From CAYNHF01 sp964397045 (lineage in GTDB: Bacteria; Actinomycetota; Acidimicrobiia; Spongiisociales; UBA5794), in assembly GCA_964397045.1 (NCBI GenBank), contig CAYNHF010000033.1:124001-188000 (forward strand): a stretch of DNA of 64,000 nucleotides, given 5' to 3'. This document shows positions 1-9,747 of the stretch, in pieces. Each line of letters opens with the position of its first letter. Within the stretch, counting starts at the first letter, position 1. A program made the translations under genes and the position numbers. The notes beneath the pieces are model-generated. The model worked only from the letters and a program-made list of their open reading frames with translations. It was not told where the DNA came from and ran no database searches.

Positions 1-11
1 GCTCCCTCGAC

Positions 12-2150
12 TCAGGTGCGAGCGACTTCCTTGACCTCGTACGACTCGATCGTGTCGCCTTCCTTGACGTCACGGAAGTTCTGCAGCCCGATGCCGCATT
101 CGAACCCGGTCGCGACCGTAGCCACGTCATCCTTGAACCGTCGCAGTGACGCGATCGTTCCGTCGTAGACGACCACACCGTCGCGCACGAGGCGAGCCCG
201 GGCGTTGCGGTTGATCTCGCCCTCCGTGACATAAGAGCCTGCCACGAAACCGTACCGTGGAGCTCGAAAGACGGCCCGTACATCTGCCACCCCGAGGAAC
301 GTCTCGACCTCCTCCGGTGCCAGTTCTCCGACCAGCACGTTCTCCACGTCTTCGAGCAGTTCGTAGATGATCGAGAAGGTACGGATGTCGATGGCTGCTT
401 CTTTGGCGGCCTTGCGAGCGCCGGCATCGGGGCGCACGTTGAAGCCGTACACCATGGCGTCTGAGGCGTCTGCCAACGTGATGTCGTGTGAGTTGATCCC
501 ACCGACGGCACCATGAATGATCGTGATCCTGCCGTCTTCTCGCGAAATCTTGACGATCGCATCGCGAATCGCCTCTAACGAACCGTGCGCGTCTGCCTTG
601 ATGATGATGCGCAGCTCGGCGTGATCCGCGGTCCGGAATTGTTCGAGCAGATTCCCGAGCCGCTCGGTGGCAGTCGGTACGGTGAGTTCGAGCGCACGCA
701 ACTCGTCCAGCTTCGCCTGGGCTTGTTTGCGAGCCACCCGCTCGTTGGCAACGACTTCGAACATGTCGCCTGCGCTCGGTACGTCGTCCCAACCCATCAC
801 CAGCGCGGGAGCGCTGGGCCCGGCCTTGTCGACCTTGGCCCCGTTCTCGTCGAACATGGCACGCACCCTGCCCGAAACGGCGCCGGCGACGAGAGCATCA
901 CCCCGTTTGAGGGTGCCGCGTTGCACGATCACTGTGGCGGTGGGGCCGCGGCCCACTTCGAGCTGGCTTTCGATGACGGTACCGACGGCGGGAGCGGCGG
1001 GATTCGCCTGAATGTCTTCGACCTCGGCAACCAGAGACACCATTTCGAGGAGTGCGTCGATGCCATCACCGTTCAATGCCGACACCTCTGCGTCTACCAC
1101 GTCACCGCCGAGTTCCTCCACAACGAGCTCGTGCTGGGTCAACGCGGCCCTGACCGCGTAAGGGTCCGCAGTCGCGAGATCCATCTTGTTGATGGCCACG
1201 ATGATGGGGACCTCGGCTGCCTTGGCGTGGCTGATCGCCTCGACCGTTTGCGGCATCACGCCGTCATCTGCGGCAACGACGATGATCGCGATATCGGTGA
1301 CATCGGCTCCTCTGGCCCGGAGCGCAGTGAACGCTTCGTGGCCGGGCGTATCGATGAATGTGATCGTCCCGTCCGGCCGGGTTACCTGATAGGCACCGAT
1401 GTGCTGAGTGATTCCACCGGCCTCGCCCTCGATGACGTTCGCGGCGCGAATCGTGTCGAGGAGCTGGGTCTTGCCGTGGTCGACATGACCCATGACGGTG
1501 ACAACAGGCGGCCGTGCCCTGAGGGTCGCAGGGTCGTCTTCGTACTCAACGATCGAACGCTGCAGTACCTCTTCCTCCTCGACTACTTCGGCTTCTTCGA
1601 CGAGTACGTCAAGGCCGTAGATCTTTCCGAGCGCCTCAATGGAGTCTTCGGGAATCTGCCCGCCGCCGGGAATCAGCTCGCCCATCTGCATGAGTTCGCG
1701 AACCACGTCGCCGGTCCTGGCACCCACCAGGCGAGCGAAGTCATGTGCGGTGACGCCCTGCTGGACGATGAGGATCCGGTCCTCTCCGTCTGCCACTTCA
1801 GACGGCGCTTCGGAACTTGATGGGGCAGGCTCCTCTACGAGGGGTGGTGCCGCGACCGGGTCGACATCAGGGGCCACCGCGGCGACTTCAGCTGCGGCGG
1901 CCTCGACGAGTGCTTCTTCCTCGACAACCTCGTCTGCCGCAACCTCAACCACGGCTTCGGCAGCCGGGACGGCTGCAGCCTCGGTCTGACCGGTCTCTTC
2001 GAACGAGAGGGTTACGAGAGCAGCCTCATCCTCCTCGAGTCCAGACGAAGCCGTCTTGACGTCGAGACCGAGCTCCTGGGCGCGCGCCAGTACCTCTTTT
2101 GACTCGAGACCCATAATCCGGGCCAGCTCGTAGATCCTCTGCTTCGCCAA
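12..2150 (-). CDS. infB: Translation initiation factor IF-2
   Basis: GTPase that delivers initiator fMet-tRNA to the 30S subunit and promotes subunit joining in the cytoplasm. The 712-residue product has the IF-2 N-terminal helical module (residues 1-50), an Ala/Val/Glu-rich linker (about 51-120), a second N-module (about 125-185), then the G domain with GHVDHGKT at 221-228, DTPGH at 267-271 and NKMD at 321-324, and the later IF-2 domains. The start is TTG at 2150, preceded by GGAGGTAACCC, which fits a good ribosome binding site. It follows nusA by 32 bases with no ylxR gene between them. The gene ends 11 bases from the window edge, where rbfA would normally follow. Confidence 0.98.
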   Translation of the reverse strand: MAKQRIYELARIMGLESKEVLARAQELGLDVKTASSGLEEDEAALVTLSFEETGQTEAAAVPAAEAVVEVAADEVVEEEALVEAAAAEVAAVAPDVDPVAAPPLVEEPAPSSSEAPSEVADGEDRILIVQQGVTAHDFARLVGARTGDVVRELMQMGELIPGGGQIPEDSIEALGKIYGLDVLVEEAEVVEEEEVLQRSIVEYEDDPATLRARPPVVTVMGHVDHGKTQLLDTIRAANVIEGEAGGITQHIGAYQVTRPDGTITFIDTPGHEAFTALRARGADVTDIAIIVVAADDGVMPQTVEAISHAKAAEVPIIVAINKMDLATADPYAVRAALTQHELVVEELGGDVVDAEVSALNGDGIDALLEMVSLVAEVEDIQANPAAPAVGTVIESQLEVGRGPTATVIVQRGTLKRGDALVAGAVSGRVRAMFDENGAKVDKAGPSAPALVMGWDDVPSAGDMFEVVANERVARKQAQAKLDELRALELTVPTATERLGNLLEQFRTADHAELRIIIKADAHGSLEAIRDAIVKISREDGRITIIHGAVGGINSHDITLADASDAMVYGFNVRPDAGARKAAKEAAIDIRTFSIIYELLEDVENVLVGELAPEEVETFLGVADVRAVFRAPRYGFVAGSYVTEGEINRNARARLVRDGVVVYDGTIASLRRFKDDVATVATGFECGIGLQNFRDVKEGDTIESYEVKEVART

Positions 2151-2182
2151 GGGTTACCTCCGCGCAAACCTCCACTCCGCCA

Positions 2183-3463
2183 TCAGGCGGGGGGAGGGTT
2201 CACCTCTTCTGATGCTTCTTCTGCGGTGTCATCCGTGGTCGCGGCCTCGATCTCCTCAGCCTCAACTTCTTCCGCCGCCGCCTCGATCTCGGTTGCTTCG
2301 GCGGCCACAACGTCTGCTGCGGCCCCGATCTCCTCTGTCGCCACGACCTCTTCTACCTCTGCTGCGGCCTCGACCGCTTCAGCCGTCACCACCTCTTCGG
2401 TAGCTTCCTCAGGTGTCTCGGGTCCCGAGGCTTCCTCGGCGGCAGCAACGACCTCCGCGGCTGCTTCGTCTTCGACATCCTCCTCGAGGTCGAGTCCAAG
2501 GTCCTGGCTCTCGGACTGAATGTCGATCTTGTAGCCCGAGAGCCGGGCGGCGAGCCGCGCATTCTGGCCCTCCTTGCCGATGGCAAGGGAGAGCTGATGA
2601 TCGGGAACGATGACCGTGGCCACCATCTCCTCGTCGTCGAGCCGGACTTCCTTCACCCTGGCGGGGCTCAACGCCTCGGCAATGAACGACGAAGTATCTT
2701 CACGCCACTCGACAATGTCGACCTTCTCGCCGCGGAGTTCGTTGACGACCTGGCGAACCCGCGATCCTCTCGCACCGACACATGCCCCGACCGGGTCCAC
2801 GTTGGGGTCGTTCGACGCCACCGCGATCTTGGTGCGATGCCCCGGCTCGCGGGCAATGGCCCGAATCTCAACATCACCGTCGACGAGCTCCGGGACCTCT
2901 AGCTCGAAGAGGGAGCGGATGAATTCCGGATGGCTCCGACTCACAACTATCTGGGGGCCCTTGCCCTCGCCGCGTACCTCGAGGATGTAGGCCTTCACGC
3001 GGTTGCCACGCTCGAGTCGTTCGTACGGGATTCGCTCGGATGAGGGCATGATGGCCTCGGCGTTGCCGAGATCGAGAATCGCGTAGCGGTGATCGGATTG
3101 CTGCACGATGCCGGTGACGAGATCACCCTCCCGACCTTCGTACAGGTCGAATACTTGCTCGCGTTTGGCATCGCGCAGCCGCTGCAGGATCACCTGCTTC
3201 GCGGTCTGGGCGGCAATCCGTCCAAAATCGTCCGGCGTGTCTTCCCACTCATTGGTGACATTGCCGTCTTCGTCGAGTTCCTGACCGTACACCGTGATCT
3301 CGCCGGTATCCGGGTCAATGGTGACCCTGGCTTCCTCGGCCGCACCGGGAGTGCGTTTGTATGCGGAAACGAGCGCGTTGGCGAGCGCGTCGAGGATGGT
3401 CTCTGCGGGCACACCCTTCTCGCGTTCGAGCAGATCCAGCGCATCCAGCAGGTTGTAGTCCAT
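2183..3463 (-). CDS. nusA: Transcription termination/antitermination factor NusA
   Basis: RNA polymerase-associated factor for pausing, termination and antitermination. The 426-residue product has the NusA N-terminal domain (about 1-120), an S1 domain starting near GREGDLVTG, and two KH modules marked by VGARGSRV and IGKEGQNARLA. About the last 95 residues are a very acidic Ala/Glu/Val tail, longer than in many NusA proteins. The ATG at 3463 was chosen because it has AAGGAAGGACG just upstream and gives the usual MDYNLL-type N-terminus; a longer reading frame to 3508 overlaps rimP. It lies 11 bases after rimP and reads into infB, so the three probably form one operon. Confidence 0.97.
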   Translation of the reverse strand: MDYNLLDALDLLEREKGVPAETILDALANALVSAYKRTPGAAEEARVTIDPDTGEITVYGQELDEDGNVTNEWEDTPDDFGRIAAQTAKQVILQRLRDAKREQVFDLYEGREGDLVTGIVQQSDHRYAILDLGNAEAIMPSSERIPYERLERGNRVKAYILEVRGEGKGPQIVVSRSHPEFIRSLFELEVPELVDGDVEIRAIAREPGHRTKIAVASNDPNVDPVGACVGARGSRVRQVVNELRGEKVDIVEWREDTSSFIAEALSPARVKEVRLDDEEMVATVIVPDHQLSLAIGKEGQNARLAARLSGYKIDIQSESQDLGLDLEEDVEDEAAAEVVAAAEEASGPETPEEATEEVVTAEAVEAAAEVEEVVATEEIGAAADVVAAEATEIEAAAEEVEAEEIEAATTDDTAEEASEEVNPPPA

Positions 3464-3474
3464 CTCGTCCTTCC

Positions 3475-3957
3475 TTACTGCTTGCCGGGCCGGGGCTGCT
3501 TTTCCCAAACGAAGACGGTACGTGCTGATGTCACGTCTTCGTAATCGATGTGACGCTCGCTCCCGTCGATCTCGATCACAAAACCTCGCTCCTCGACCCC
3601 GACCAACGTGCCAGAGTGCACGTGTTCACCGGCGATTTCGGGCCGGGTCTTCACCTTGACCTGAGCTCCAATCGACTTCTCGTAGTGGCGGGGGCGACGT
3701 AGCTTTCGCTCCAGTCCGGGGGAGCTGACCTCCATGGTGTACGAGCCGGTGAACGGATCGTTCTCATCGAGCAAACGCGAAATGCCCCGGCTCAGCTGGG
3801 CGATCCGACCCACGCCCACCGGCTCATCGCCGTCAACGGTGATACGAACCTTGCCGCTGGTGCCATTACCGGTCACTTCGATGTCGTCGAGCTCCACTCC
3901 TTCTGCGGCGACATAGGGCTCAACCACCTGCCACAGGCGTTCGGCCGTGTCACCCAC
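3475..3957 (-). CDS. rimP: Ribosome maturation factor RimP
   Basis: Assists late maturation of the 30S subunit. The 160-residue length is normal for RimP, and the sequence contains the family motif SSPGLERKLRRPRHYEKSIG in its middle and a C-terminal SH3-like half with the VDYEDV-type segment (here HIDYEDVTSAR). The start is GTG at 3957 because AAGGAGGA lies just upstream (3 bases from the codon); an in-frame upstream codon at 4005 lacks this signal. It is the first gene of the rimP-nusA-infB run and is separated from proS by 127 bases. Confidence 0.95.
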   Translation of the reverse strand: MGDTAERLWQVVEPYVAAEGVELDDIEVTGNGTSGKVRITVDGDEPVGVGRIAQLSRGISRLLDENDPFTGSYTMEVSSPGLERKLRRPRHYEKSIGAQVKVKTRPEIAGEHVHSGTLVGVEERGFVIEIDGSERHIDYEDVTSARTVFVWEKQPRPGKQ

Positions 3958-4084
3958 GTGTCCTCCTTGGACTCCATTCACGAAACAAGGTGGGCCCGGG
4001 CCCACCTCGAGACATTCTCCTCAGTTGGTCGGCGCGAGTATACCAGCGCACCGGGCATCCCGGATATCGCCGTATCCGGCAGGA

Positions 4085-5794
4085 TCAGCTGCGGTCGGCT
4101 TCGATCAGCACCAAGAGGCGATCGACAATATCTCCCGTCGGCACCTCTTCGACCTCACCGGTGGCACGTGTCACCAACTCCAACACTCCCGAATCCACGC
4201 CGCGAGGACCCACCGTCACCCGGTAGGGGATCCCGATGAGTTCGGCATCGTTGAACTTGACGCCGGGACGCTCGTCGCGATCATCGAGGATGGTGTCGAC
4301 GCCTGCGGCGAGCAGCGCGTCGTAGAGCGTCTCGGCCGCCTCCACCACGTGGGAGGCATCGGTCTTGAGCACGGTGACCACAACTTGCCACGGTGCCACA
4401 GAAACCGGCCAGATGATGCCCTTGGCGTCGTGGTGCGCCTCGACGACGGCAGCCAGGTTTCGCTCCAACCCGATGCCGTAGCTTCCCATCCAAATGACCC
4501 GGGCGTCGCCGCCTTCGTCGAGAACGCTCGCGTTCATCGCCTCGGCGTACTTGGTGCCCAGCTTGAAGATGTGGCCTACTTCTATGGCCTTGAAGACTTC
4601 GAGAGGGTTGCCGCATTCGACGCATGGTTCGCCGGCAACGACGGCGCGCAGATCGAGCCATTCATCGACCTCAACGTCGCGTCCAACATCAACATTGCGA
4701 ACGTGGAAGTCGTCCTGATTGGCTCCAGTGGTCATCCCGCGCCGGCCGTGTAGCGCGTGGTCGGCGACGATCCGGACATCAGACACGCCGACTGCACCCA
4801 GACTCCCGGCATCAGCTCCGAGCAGCGCTCGAATCTCATCACCCTGGGCGGGGCGTATCTCCACGGATTGCGTACCGTCCTGCAGCTTCTGCTCCTGGAG
4901 TTGGTGGTCGCCACGCAACATCACCAGTGCTGGATCACCGTCGAGGATGTAGACCAGCGTCTTGATCTGGCGATCCGCAGCGGCCCCTTCGGGGAACTCG
5001 GCGAGAGCGTCGATAGTCCGGATGCCGGGGGTGGCGAATTTCTCGATTGCGGCCGCGTCCGGATCCTCGGCAGCCGCCACCACCGAAACCGCCCGCTCGA
5101 CATTCGCCGCGTATCCGCACTCCGGCGAGTAGGCAACGTCGTCCTCACCGGCGGAAGAACGCACCATGAACTCAACAGAATCCGAACCGCCCATGGCACC
5201 AGGAGACGCTTCCACAGCAACAGCTTCTACTCCGAACCGCCGGAAAATGCGTCGGTACGCTGCGTAGTGGAGATCGAAGTTGGCGTCGAGCCCCGCGGCG
5301 TCGATGTCGAAGCTATAGCTGTCTTTCATCGTGAACTCGCGCACTCGCAACAGACCCGACTTCGGGCGTGGTTCGTCGCGCAGTTTCGTTTGAATCTGGT
5401 ACCAGATCTGAGGAAGCTGGCGGTATGACGTGAGTTCGGCCGCGAGCGTGGCGAAGACCTCCTCATGGGTCATGCCGAGCACCACATCCGACCCCCTGCG
5501 GTCCTTGAGGCGGAACATCTCGTCTCCCATGATGTCCCAGCGCCCAGACTGCTGCCATAGCTCGGCGGGATGGATTGCAGGGAGCAAGAACTCCTGACCG
5601 CCGATCCGATCGATCTCCTCCTCGATGATGCGCCGGATCTTCGCCCTCACCCGAAACGCCGCCGGCAGCAGCGAGTAGACGCCCGCCATGAGTTGGCGCA
5701 TATACCCGGCTCGGATCAGCAGGCGGTGGCTCGCCGCCTCTGCGTCGGCAGGATCGTCGCGAAGGGTTGGGATGAAGGCCTGAGACCAGCGCAC
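4085..5794 (-). CDS. proS: Prolyl-tRNA synthetase, bacterial type
   Basis: Charges tRNA-Pro with proline. The roughly 569-residue product has the class II catalytic core (motif 2 region around PRPKSGLLRVREFTMKDSYS, motif 3 around GSYGIGLERN), the bacterial-type editing insertion between motifs 2 and 3 (about residues 220-390, with GDHQLQEQKL), and a C-terminal anticodon-binding domain. Length matches the bacterial (E. coli-like) ProS type. GTG at 5794 with GGAG upstream is preferred; an ATG at 5827 in frame has its nearest GGAGG about 15 bases away. Same strand as ispG upstream and rimP downstream. Confidence 0.97.
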   Translation of the reverse strand: MRWSQAFIPTLRDDPADAEAASHRLLIRAGYMRQLMAGVYSLLPAAFRVRAKIRRIIEEEIDRIGGQEFLLPAIHPAELWQQSGRWDIMGDEMFRLKDRRGSDVVLGMTHEEVFATLAAELTSYRQLPQIWYQIQTKLRDEPRPKSGLLRVREFTMKDSYSFDIDAAGLDANFDLHYAAYRRIFRRFGVEAVAVEASPGAMGGSDSVEFMVRSSAGEDDVAYSPECGYAANVERAVSVVAAAEDPDAAAIEKFATPGIRTIDALAEFPEGAAADRQIKTLVYILDGDPALVMLRGDHQLQEQKLQDGTQSVEIRPAQGDEIRALLGADAGSLGAVGVSDVRIVADHALHGRRGMTTGANQDDFHVRNVDVGRDVEVDEWLDLRAVVAGEPCVECGNPLEVFKAIEVGHIFKLGTKYAEAMNASVLDEGGDARVIWMGSYGIGLERNLAAVVEAHHDAKGIIWPVSVAPWQVVVTVLKTDASHVVEAAETLYDALLAAGVDTILDDRDERPGVKFNDAELIGIPYRVTVGPRGVDSGVLELVTRATGEVEEVPTGDIVDRLLVLIEADRS

Positions 5795-5877
5795 GTCGGC
5801 TCCACTAGCTAGCAGTGGGGGGAGCATAGTTGGCGAGCCAATACCTCCAGCTTCGATCGCGCCCTTGCACTCGAGAG

Positions 5878-7092
5878 TCAGTCTCCCTTGGCTACCTCGG
5901 CTACCGCAGCCCGCCGCTCATCAGCTCGGTTGGCGTCACCCTGGACCCCGCGCAGCTCGACCGCCGTCTCTGCGGCAATGACCGCGGCGTCCTCGTCCGC
6001 CGCCGCCAGCCTGGCCTCGACACCCTCTTCAGCCAGCAGACGCGCCTCGTTGAGCAGGGCCTCGACCATCTCATCTTCGGGTACCACCCGCACCACCTGA
6101 CCCTTGATGAACAGGTGGCCGCGGCCCTTGCCGGCTGCGATTCCGAGATCAGCCTCCCGTGCCTCGCCGGGGCCATTCACAACGCACCCCATCACCGCTA
6201 CCTGGATCGGGAGATTCTCGGCTTCGAGTACATCGCGCGCGTCCTGCGCTACCTGTATGACGTCAACCTCAGCTCGCCCGCATGAAGGGCAGGCGATCAG
6301 ATCGAGGCTTTGTCGCTCGCGCAACGAGAGGTACTCCAGCAAACGCCTCCCTGCCACCGCCTCTTCGACCGGGTCTGCGGTGAGCGAGAATCGGATCGTA
6401 TCGCCGATACCCTCCAACAGCAGCGTAGAAATCCCGGCAACCGACTTGATGAGCCCGCCGGGCGGCGGGCCCGCCTCGGTGACTCCGAGGTGCAGCGGGT
6501 AGTCGACGGTATCGGCGAGCAAGCGGTACGACGCCACCATCGACGGGACGTGGGAATGCTTCACCGAGATCTTGATGTCGTAGAAACCGACGTCTTCGAG
6601 ATATCCGATCTCCTTGAGGGCAGAGGCCACCAGCGCTGCCGGAACCGGGCCGCCGTGCTCAGCGAGCAGGTCCTTGTCGAGCGACCCCGCGTTGACGCCA
6701 ACGCGAATCGGGACTCCGGCCTGACCTGCGGCCCGCGCCACCGCCTTGATTTGGTCTTCTTTGCGGATGTTGCCCGGGTTGAGCCGCAACCCTGCCACTC
6801 CTGCCTCGAGTGCGGCGAGGGCGAGGCGATACTGATAGTGGATGTCGGCGATTATCGGGACCGGGGCTCGCGGCACGATCTCCGCCAGACCTTCGGCGGC
6901 CGCCACGTCGTTGCAGGTGATACGGACAATGTCGGCCCCGGAACCGGCCAGTGCGTACACCTGCGACAGCGTGCCATCAACATCCGAGGTCTTGGTAGTC
7001 GTCATCGATTGCACGGTGATAGGACTGGAGCCCCCGACGGGCACATCGCCGACGTGGAGGAGGCGCGTCTCCCTGCGATCGAATGAGTCCAT
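5878..7092 (-). CDS. ispG: (E)-4-hydroxy-3-methylbut-2-enyl-diphosphate synthase
   Basis: Fe-S enzyme of the MEP pathway that converts methylerythritol cyclodiphosphate to HMBPP. The 404-residue protein has the TIM-barrel part (PITVQSMTTT, ADIHYQYRLA, GLRLNPGNI, RVGVNAGSLDKDLL) and the C-terminal 4Fe-4S domain with CPSCGR and GCVVNGPGEA. The ATG at 7092 gives the expected N-terminus; a longer frame to 7179 adds about 29 residues that do not resemble the family and has no advantage. Another MEP gene, dxr, lies two genes upstream in the same direction with the site-2 protease between them, a common actinobacterial order. Confidence 0.97.
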   Translation of the reverse strand: MDSFDRRETRLLHVGDVPVGGSSPITVQSMTTTKTSDVDGTLSQVYALAGSGADIVRITCNDVAAAEGLAEIVPRAPVPIIADIHYQYRLALAALEAGVAGLRLNPGNIRKEDQIKAVARAAGQAGVPIRVGVNAGSLDKDLLAEHGGPVPAALVASALKEIGYLEDVGFYDIKISVKHSHVPSMVASYRLLADTVDYPLHLGVTEAGPPPGGLIKSVAGISTLLLEGIGDTIRFSLTADPVEEAVAGRRLLEYLSLRERQSLDLIACPSCGRAEVDVIQVAQDARDVLEAENLPIQVAVMGCVVNGPGEAREADLGIAAGKGRGHLFIKGQVVRVVPEDEMVEALLNEARLLAEEGVEARLAAADEDAAVIAAETAVELRGVQGDANRADERRAAVAEVAKGD

Positions 7093-7200
7093 GAGTCCAA
7101 TGCTAGGCCGGTGCCGACATGAAGCAGCCCCACAGGACTTCGGTTTCGCCTCGGCAGGTGCTGCTCGTTTCATGCCCACGTGTCCCGCAGGGACCGGCCC

Positions 7201-8487
7201 CTAGCCGGGGAGTTGGAGCGGGTCGACGATGTCGAAGTAGATACCGAGCAGACCCAGCATCACAACGAAGGCAACCACCACCGCTGCCACCGGCAGCAGC
7301 TTGCGGACGTCCGGCTCTCTCCCCCGGATCTTCTCATACAGCGCCACCGCAAAGTGCCCACCATCGAGGGGATACAGCGGTACGAAGTTCAGCACCCCTA
7401 CGAATGCATTGACGAACGCCAGCAGCACAAAAGTGGCCTGAATTCCGGAAGCCTCCGCAATCCGGGTGAGGCCGACCACGCTGACGGGGCGGGAGGCCTC
7501 CGGAACGCCGCTCGACGAGTCGAAGACGGCGGCCAGCAAGCCGCCGAAATTGGTCACGAGACTGACCAGACCTATCACGCTCTGTTCGACCGCAAACCAC
7601 AGATCCTGCGCGGCCTCGGACGATGCACCGAAGACCCCCACCGAACGTTGAACGGCAACCGGCGACACGCCGAAGAACCCGCGAGGCGGGTCGCCCACCG
7701 CGAGGAGCGTTGTCTCGAGGAACACCCGTTGGCCGTCTCGTTCGACAACGAGCGCGACCGTTTCCCCCGGGTTCCCTTGAGCCGCCACCACGAAGTCACC
7801 CCACTCGACGATTGGCCGCCCCGCCATCTCGACAATGACATCGCCGGCCAGCACTCCGCTGGCTCCGGCGGGGGTCGGTTGCGGGTGGTCGGTGGTCTCG
7901 AGCGTGACAAGCTCGCCGTCGCGATCGACCACGACCGCCGACACCTCACCTGCCGCTTTGGTCGCCCCAGACCACACCGCGAAGCCATCTGCACCGTAGA
8001 CCGCCGCCCCGTCGATGCTGACGAGCACGTCGCCGGAGACGAGTTCGATGGGGCGCTCGTCCGCGACCTCCTCCACCGGAGTGAAGTACACGGGCTGAAC
8101 CACGTTGATTTCCGGGGTCGGCTCGGTGATTCCGTACACCAGGGCGAGAACGTAGAAGATGAGATACGCCACCAGAAAGTGGCTGGCGATGCCGGCCAAT
8201 ACCACCACCGACTTCTTCCAGAAAGGGTTCTCGCGGTAGGTTCGGCCTTCGTCCTCTGGAGCGACCTCTTCGAAGGGGTTCATGCCGACAATGCGGACGT
8301 AACCACCGAGTGGAATCGCCTTCACGCCGTACTCGGTTTCGCCTCGCTGCATCGACCAGAGGCGCGGCCCAAACCCAAAGAAGGCTTCGGTTGCCTTCAT
8401 GTTGAAGCCCTTGGCCGCGACGAAGTGTGCTCCTTCATGCAGGATCACCATCGAGATGACACCGAGAATGAGTATCAGGGCGGCCAT
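7201..8487 (-). CDS. rip: Site-2 type intramembrane zinc metalloprotease (RseP/Rip family)
   Basis: Membrane protease that cleaves transmembrane anti-sigma factors or signal peptides within the bilayer. The 428-residue product has the first membrane helix with HEGAHFVAAK (HExxH zinc motif), PDZ-like central region (about 150-320), and the C-terminal membrane helices with NFVPLYPLDGG, which carries the third zinc ligand. The ATG at 8487 follows GAGGACGA. Position between dxr and ispG is conserved in Actinomycetota. The substrate cannot be read from this window, although a WhiG-like sigma factor lies in the same block. Confidence 0.95.
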   Translation of the reverse strand: MAALILILGVISMVILHEGAHFVAAKGFNMKATEAFFGFGPRLWSMQRGETEYGVKAIPLGGYVRIVGMNPFEEVAPEDEGRTYRENPFWKKSVVVLAGIASHFLVAYLIFYVLALVYGITEPTPEINVVQPVYFTPVEEVADERPIELVSGDVLVSIDGAAVYGADGFAVWSGATKAAGEVSAVVVDRDGELVTLETTDHPQPTPAGASGVLAGDVIVEMAGRPIVEWGDFVVAAQGNPGETVALVVERDGQRVFLETTLLAVGDPPRGFFGVSPVAVQRSVGVFGASSEAAQDLWFAVEQSVIGLVSLVTNFGGLLAAVFDSSSGVPEASRPVSVVGLTRIAEASGIQATFVLLAFVNAFVGVLNFVPLYPLDGGHFAVALYEKIRGREPDVRKLLPVAAVVVAFVVMLGLLGIYFDIVDPLQLPG

Positions 8488-8574
8488 TCGTCCTCGCGAA
8501 ACGGGTTGGTGCCCACCGCAGGCAGGCACGGTTGGTTCTGTTGCCCTGGACGGTAGTGCCTGACTCGAGCTACC

Positions 8575-9747
8575 TCAGCCACCAGGGGGGCCAAGCTGCC
8601 CCACGGCGACGGCAGCCGCTTCTCGTCCGGCCGCATCCGCTTCCCATACGGCATCGACGCTGGTCAGAGGGCCAACGGGCACCGCATCCATGGCAGCCTC
8701 GACGACGTCGGGAATCGCCAGGAACGATACCTCGCCGCGCAAGAACGCCTCGACCGCTACCTCGTCGGCCGCATTGAGCACCGCAGGAGCGGAACCCCCT
8801 GTGTTCCCTGCTCGATACCCGAGTTCCAGGCAACGGAAGACGTCTCGGTCGGGCGCCTCGAACGTCAGTTGACGGCCGACCAGGTCGAAACCCAGCTGAG
8901 GCGCATCGCGCCGACTGGGGTAGGTGATGGCGTACTGGATCGGCCCGCGCATGTCCGGGTCACCAAGCTCTGCGGTGACGCTGCCATCAACGAACTCCAC
9001 GAAGGAGTGCACCACGCTCTGCGGGTGGACTACCACCTCGATCGCCTCATAGTCCATGCCAAAGAGGAAGTGAGCTTCGATCACCTCGAACGCCTTGTTC
9101 ATCAGGGTGGCGGAGTCGATGGTGATCCGTGGCCCCATGTTCCAGGTCGGATGATCGAGTGCTTCGGCGACCGTGACGCCGACGAGCGAACCGCTCGTAC
9201 GACCGCGGAACGGCCCGCCGCTGGCCGTCAGAATCAGGCGACGGACGTCCCGACGGTCCTCGCCTACCAGGCACTGCCACAACGCGGAATGCTCGCTGTC
9301 GACCGGAATCAGCTCGCCACCCCCTGCCGCGGCGGCAGCCAGCACGACGTCGCCTCCGGCGACGAGGCTTTCCTTGTTGGCCAGGGCCAGCCGGTTCCCC
9401 GCTTCGAGCGCCGCGACCGAAGGACCCAGCCCTGCCACCCCAACAATGCCGTTCACCACAATGACATCGTGCTTTGCGGCAAGCGAGGTGACGGCGTCCG
9501 CCCCAAAACGGATGGAACCGGCCGTTCTCCGTGCAAAAGCTGCCCGGTCGGGTCCCGTGCCGCCCGCCACGGCGATCTCGGCCTGCGGATACGAATCCGC
9601 GATCTCTAGCAGCGCCTGCGAAGGCTGCGCGGCGGCCAGACCAACCACCTCCAAACCAAGTCGCGAGGCAACATCGAGCGTCTGCTTGCCTATCGAGCCG
9701 GTGGCCCCGAGGACGACGATGCGGTTCAGTTGAGCAGGCCCAGCCAC
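8575..9747 (-). CDS. dxr: 1-deoxy-D-xylulose 5-phosphate reductoisomerase
   Basis: Second enzyme of the MEP isoprenoid pathway, NADPH-dependent. The 390-residue length is typical. Visible motifs are the nucleotide-binding GATGSIG at residues 14-20, LANKESLV, DSEHSALWQ, the flexible-loop ASGGPF, HPTWNMG with the metal/substrate residues, and HPQSVVHSFVEF. The start is GTG at 9747, overlapping the end of cdsA by 22 bases, so the two are probably translationally coupled. Confidence 0.97.
   Translation of the reverse strand: MAGPAQLNRIVVLGATGSIGKQTLDVASRLGLEVVGLAAAQPSQALLEIADSYPQAEIAVAGGTGPDRAAFARRTAGSIRFGADAVTSLAAKHDVIVVNGIVGVAGLGPSVAALEAGNRLALANKESLVAGGDVVLAAAAAGGGELIPVDSEHSALWQCLVGEDRRDVRRLILTASGGPFRGRTSGSLVGVTVAEALDHPTWNMGPRITIDSATLMNKAFEVIEAHFLFGMDYEAIEVVVHPQSVVHSFVEFVDGSVTAELGDPDMRGPIQYAITYPSRRDAPQLGFDLVGRQLTFEAPDRDVFRCLELGYRAGNTGGSAPAVLNAADEVAVEAFLRGEVSFLAIPDVVEAAMDAVPVGPLTSVDAVWEADAAGREAAAVAVGQLGPPGG

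Noticed and set aside
585..1820. Long open frame on the plus strand opposite infB (about 411 codons)
   Set aside because: Antisense to a clear IF-2 gene; its composition is the mirror of the high-GC codons of infB and no family motifs appear.
7180..8556. 458-codon plus-strand frame opposite the site-2 protease gene
   Set aside because: Shadow frame of the protease gene; Arg/His-rich with no domain features.
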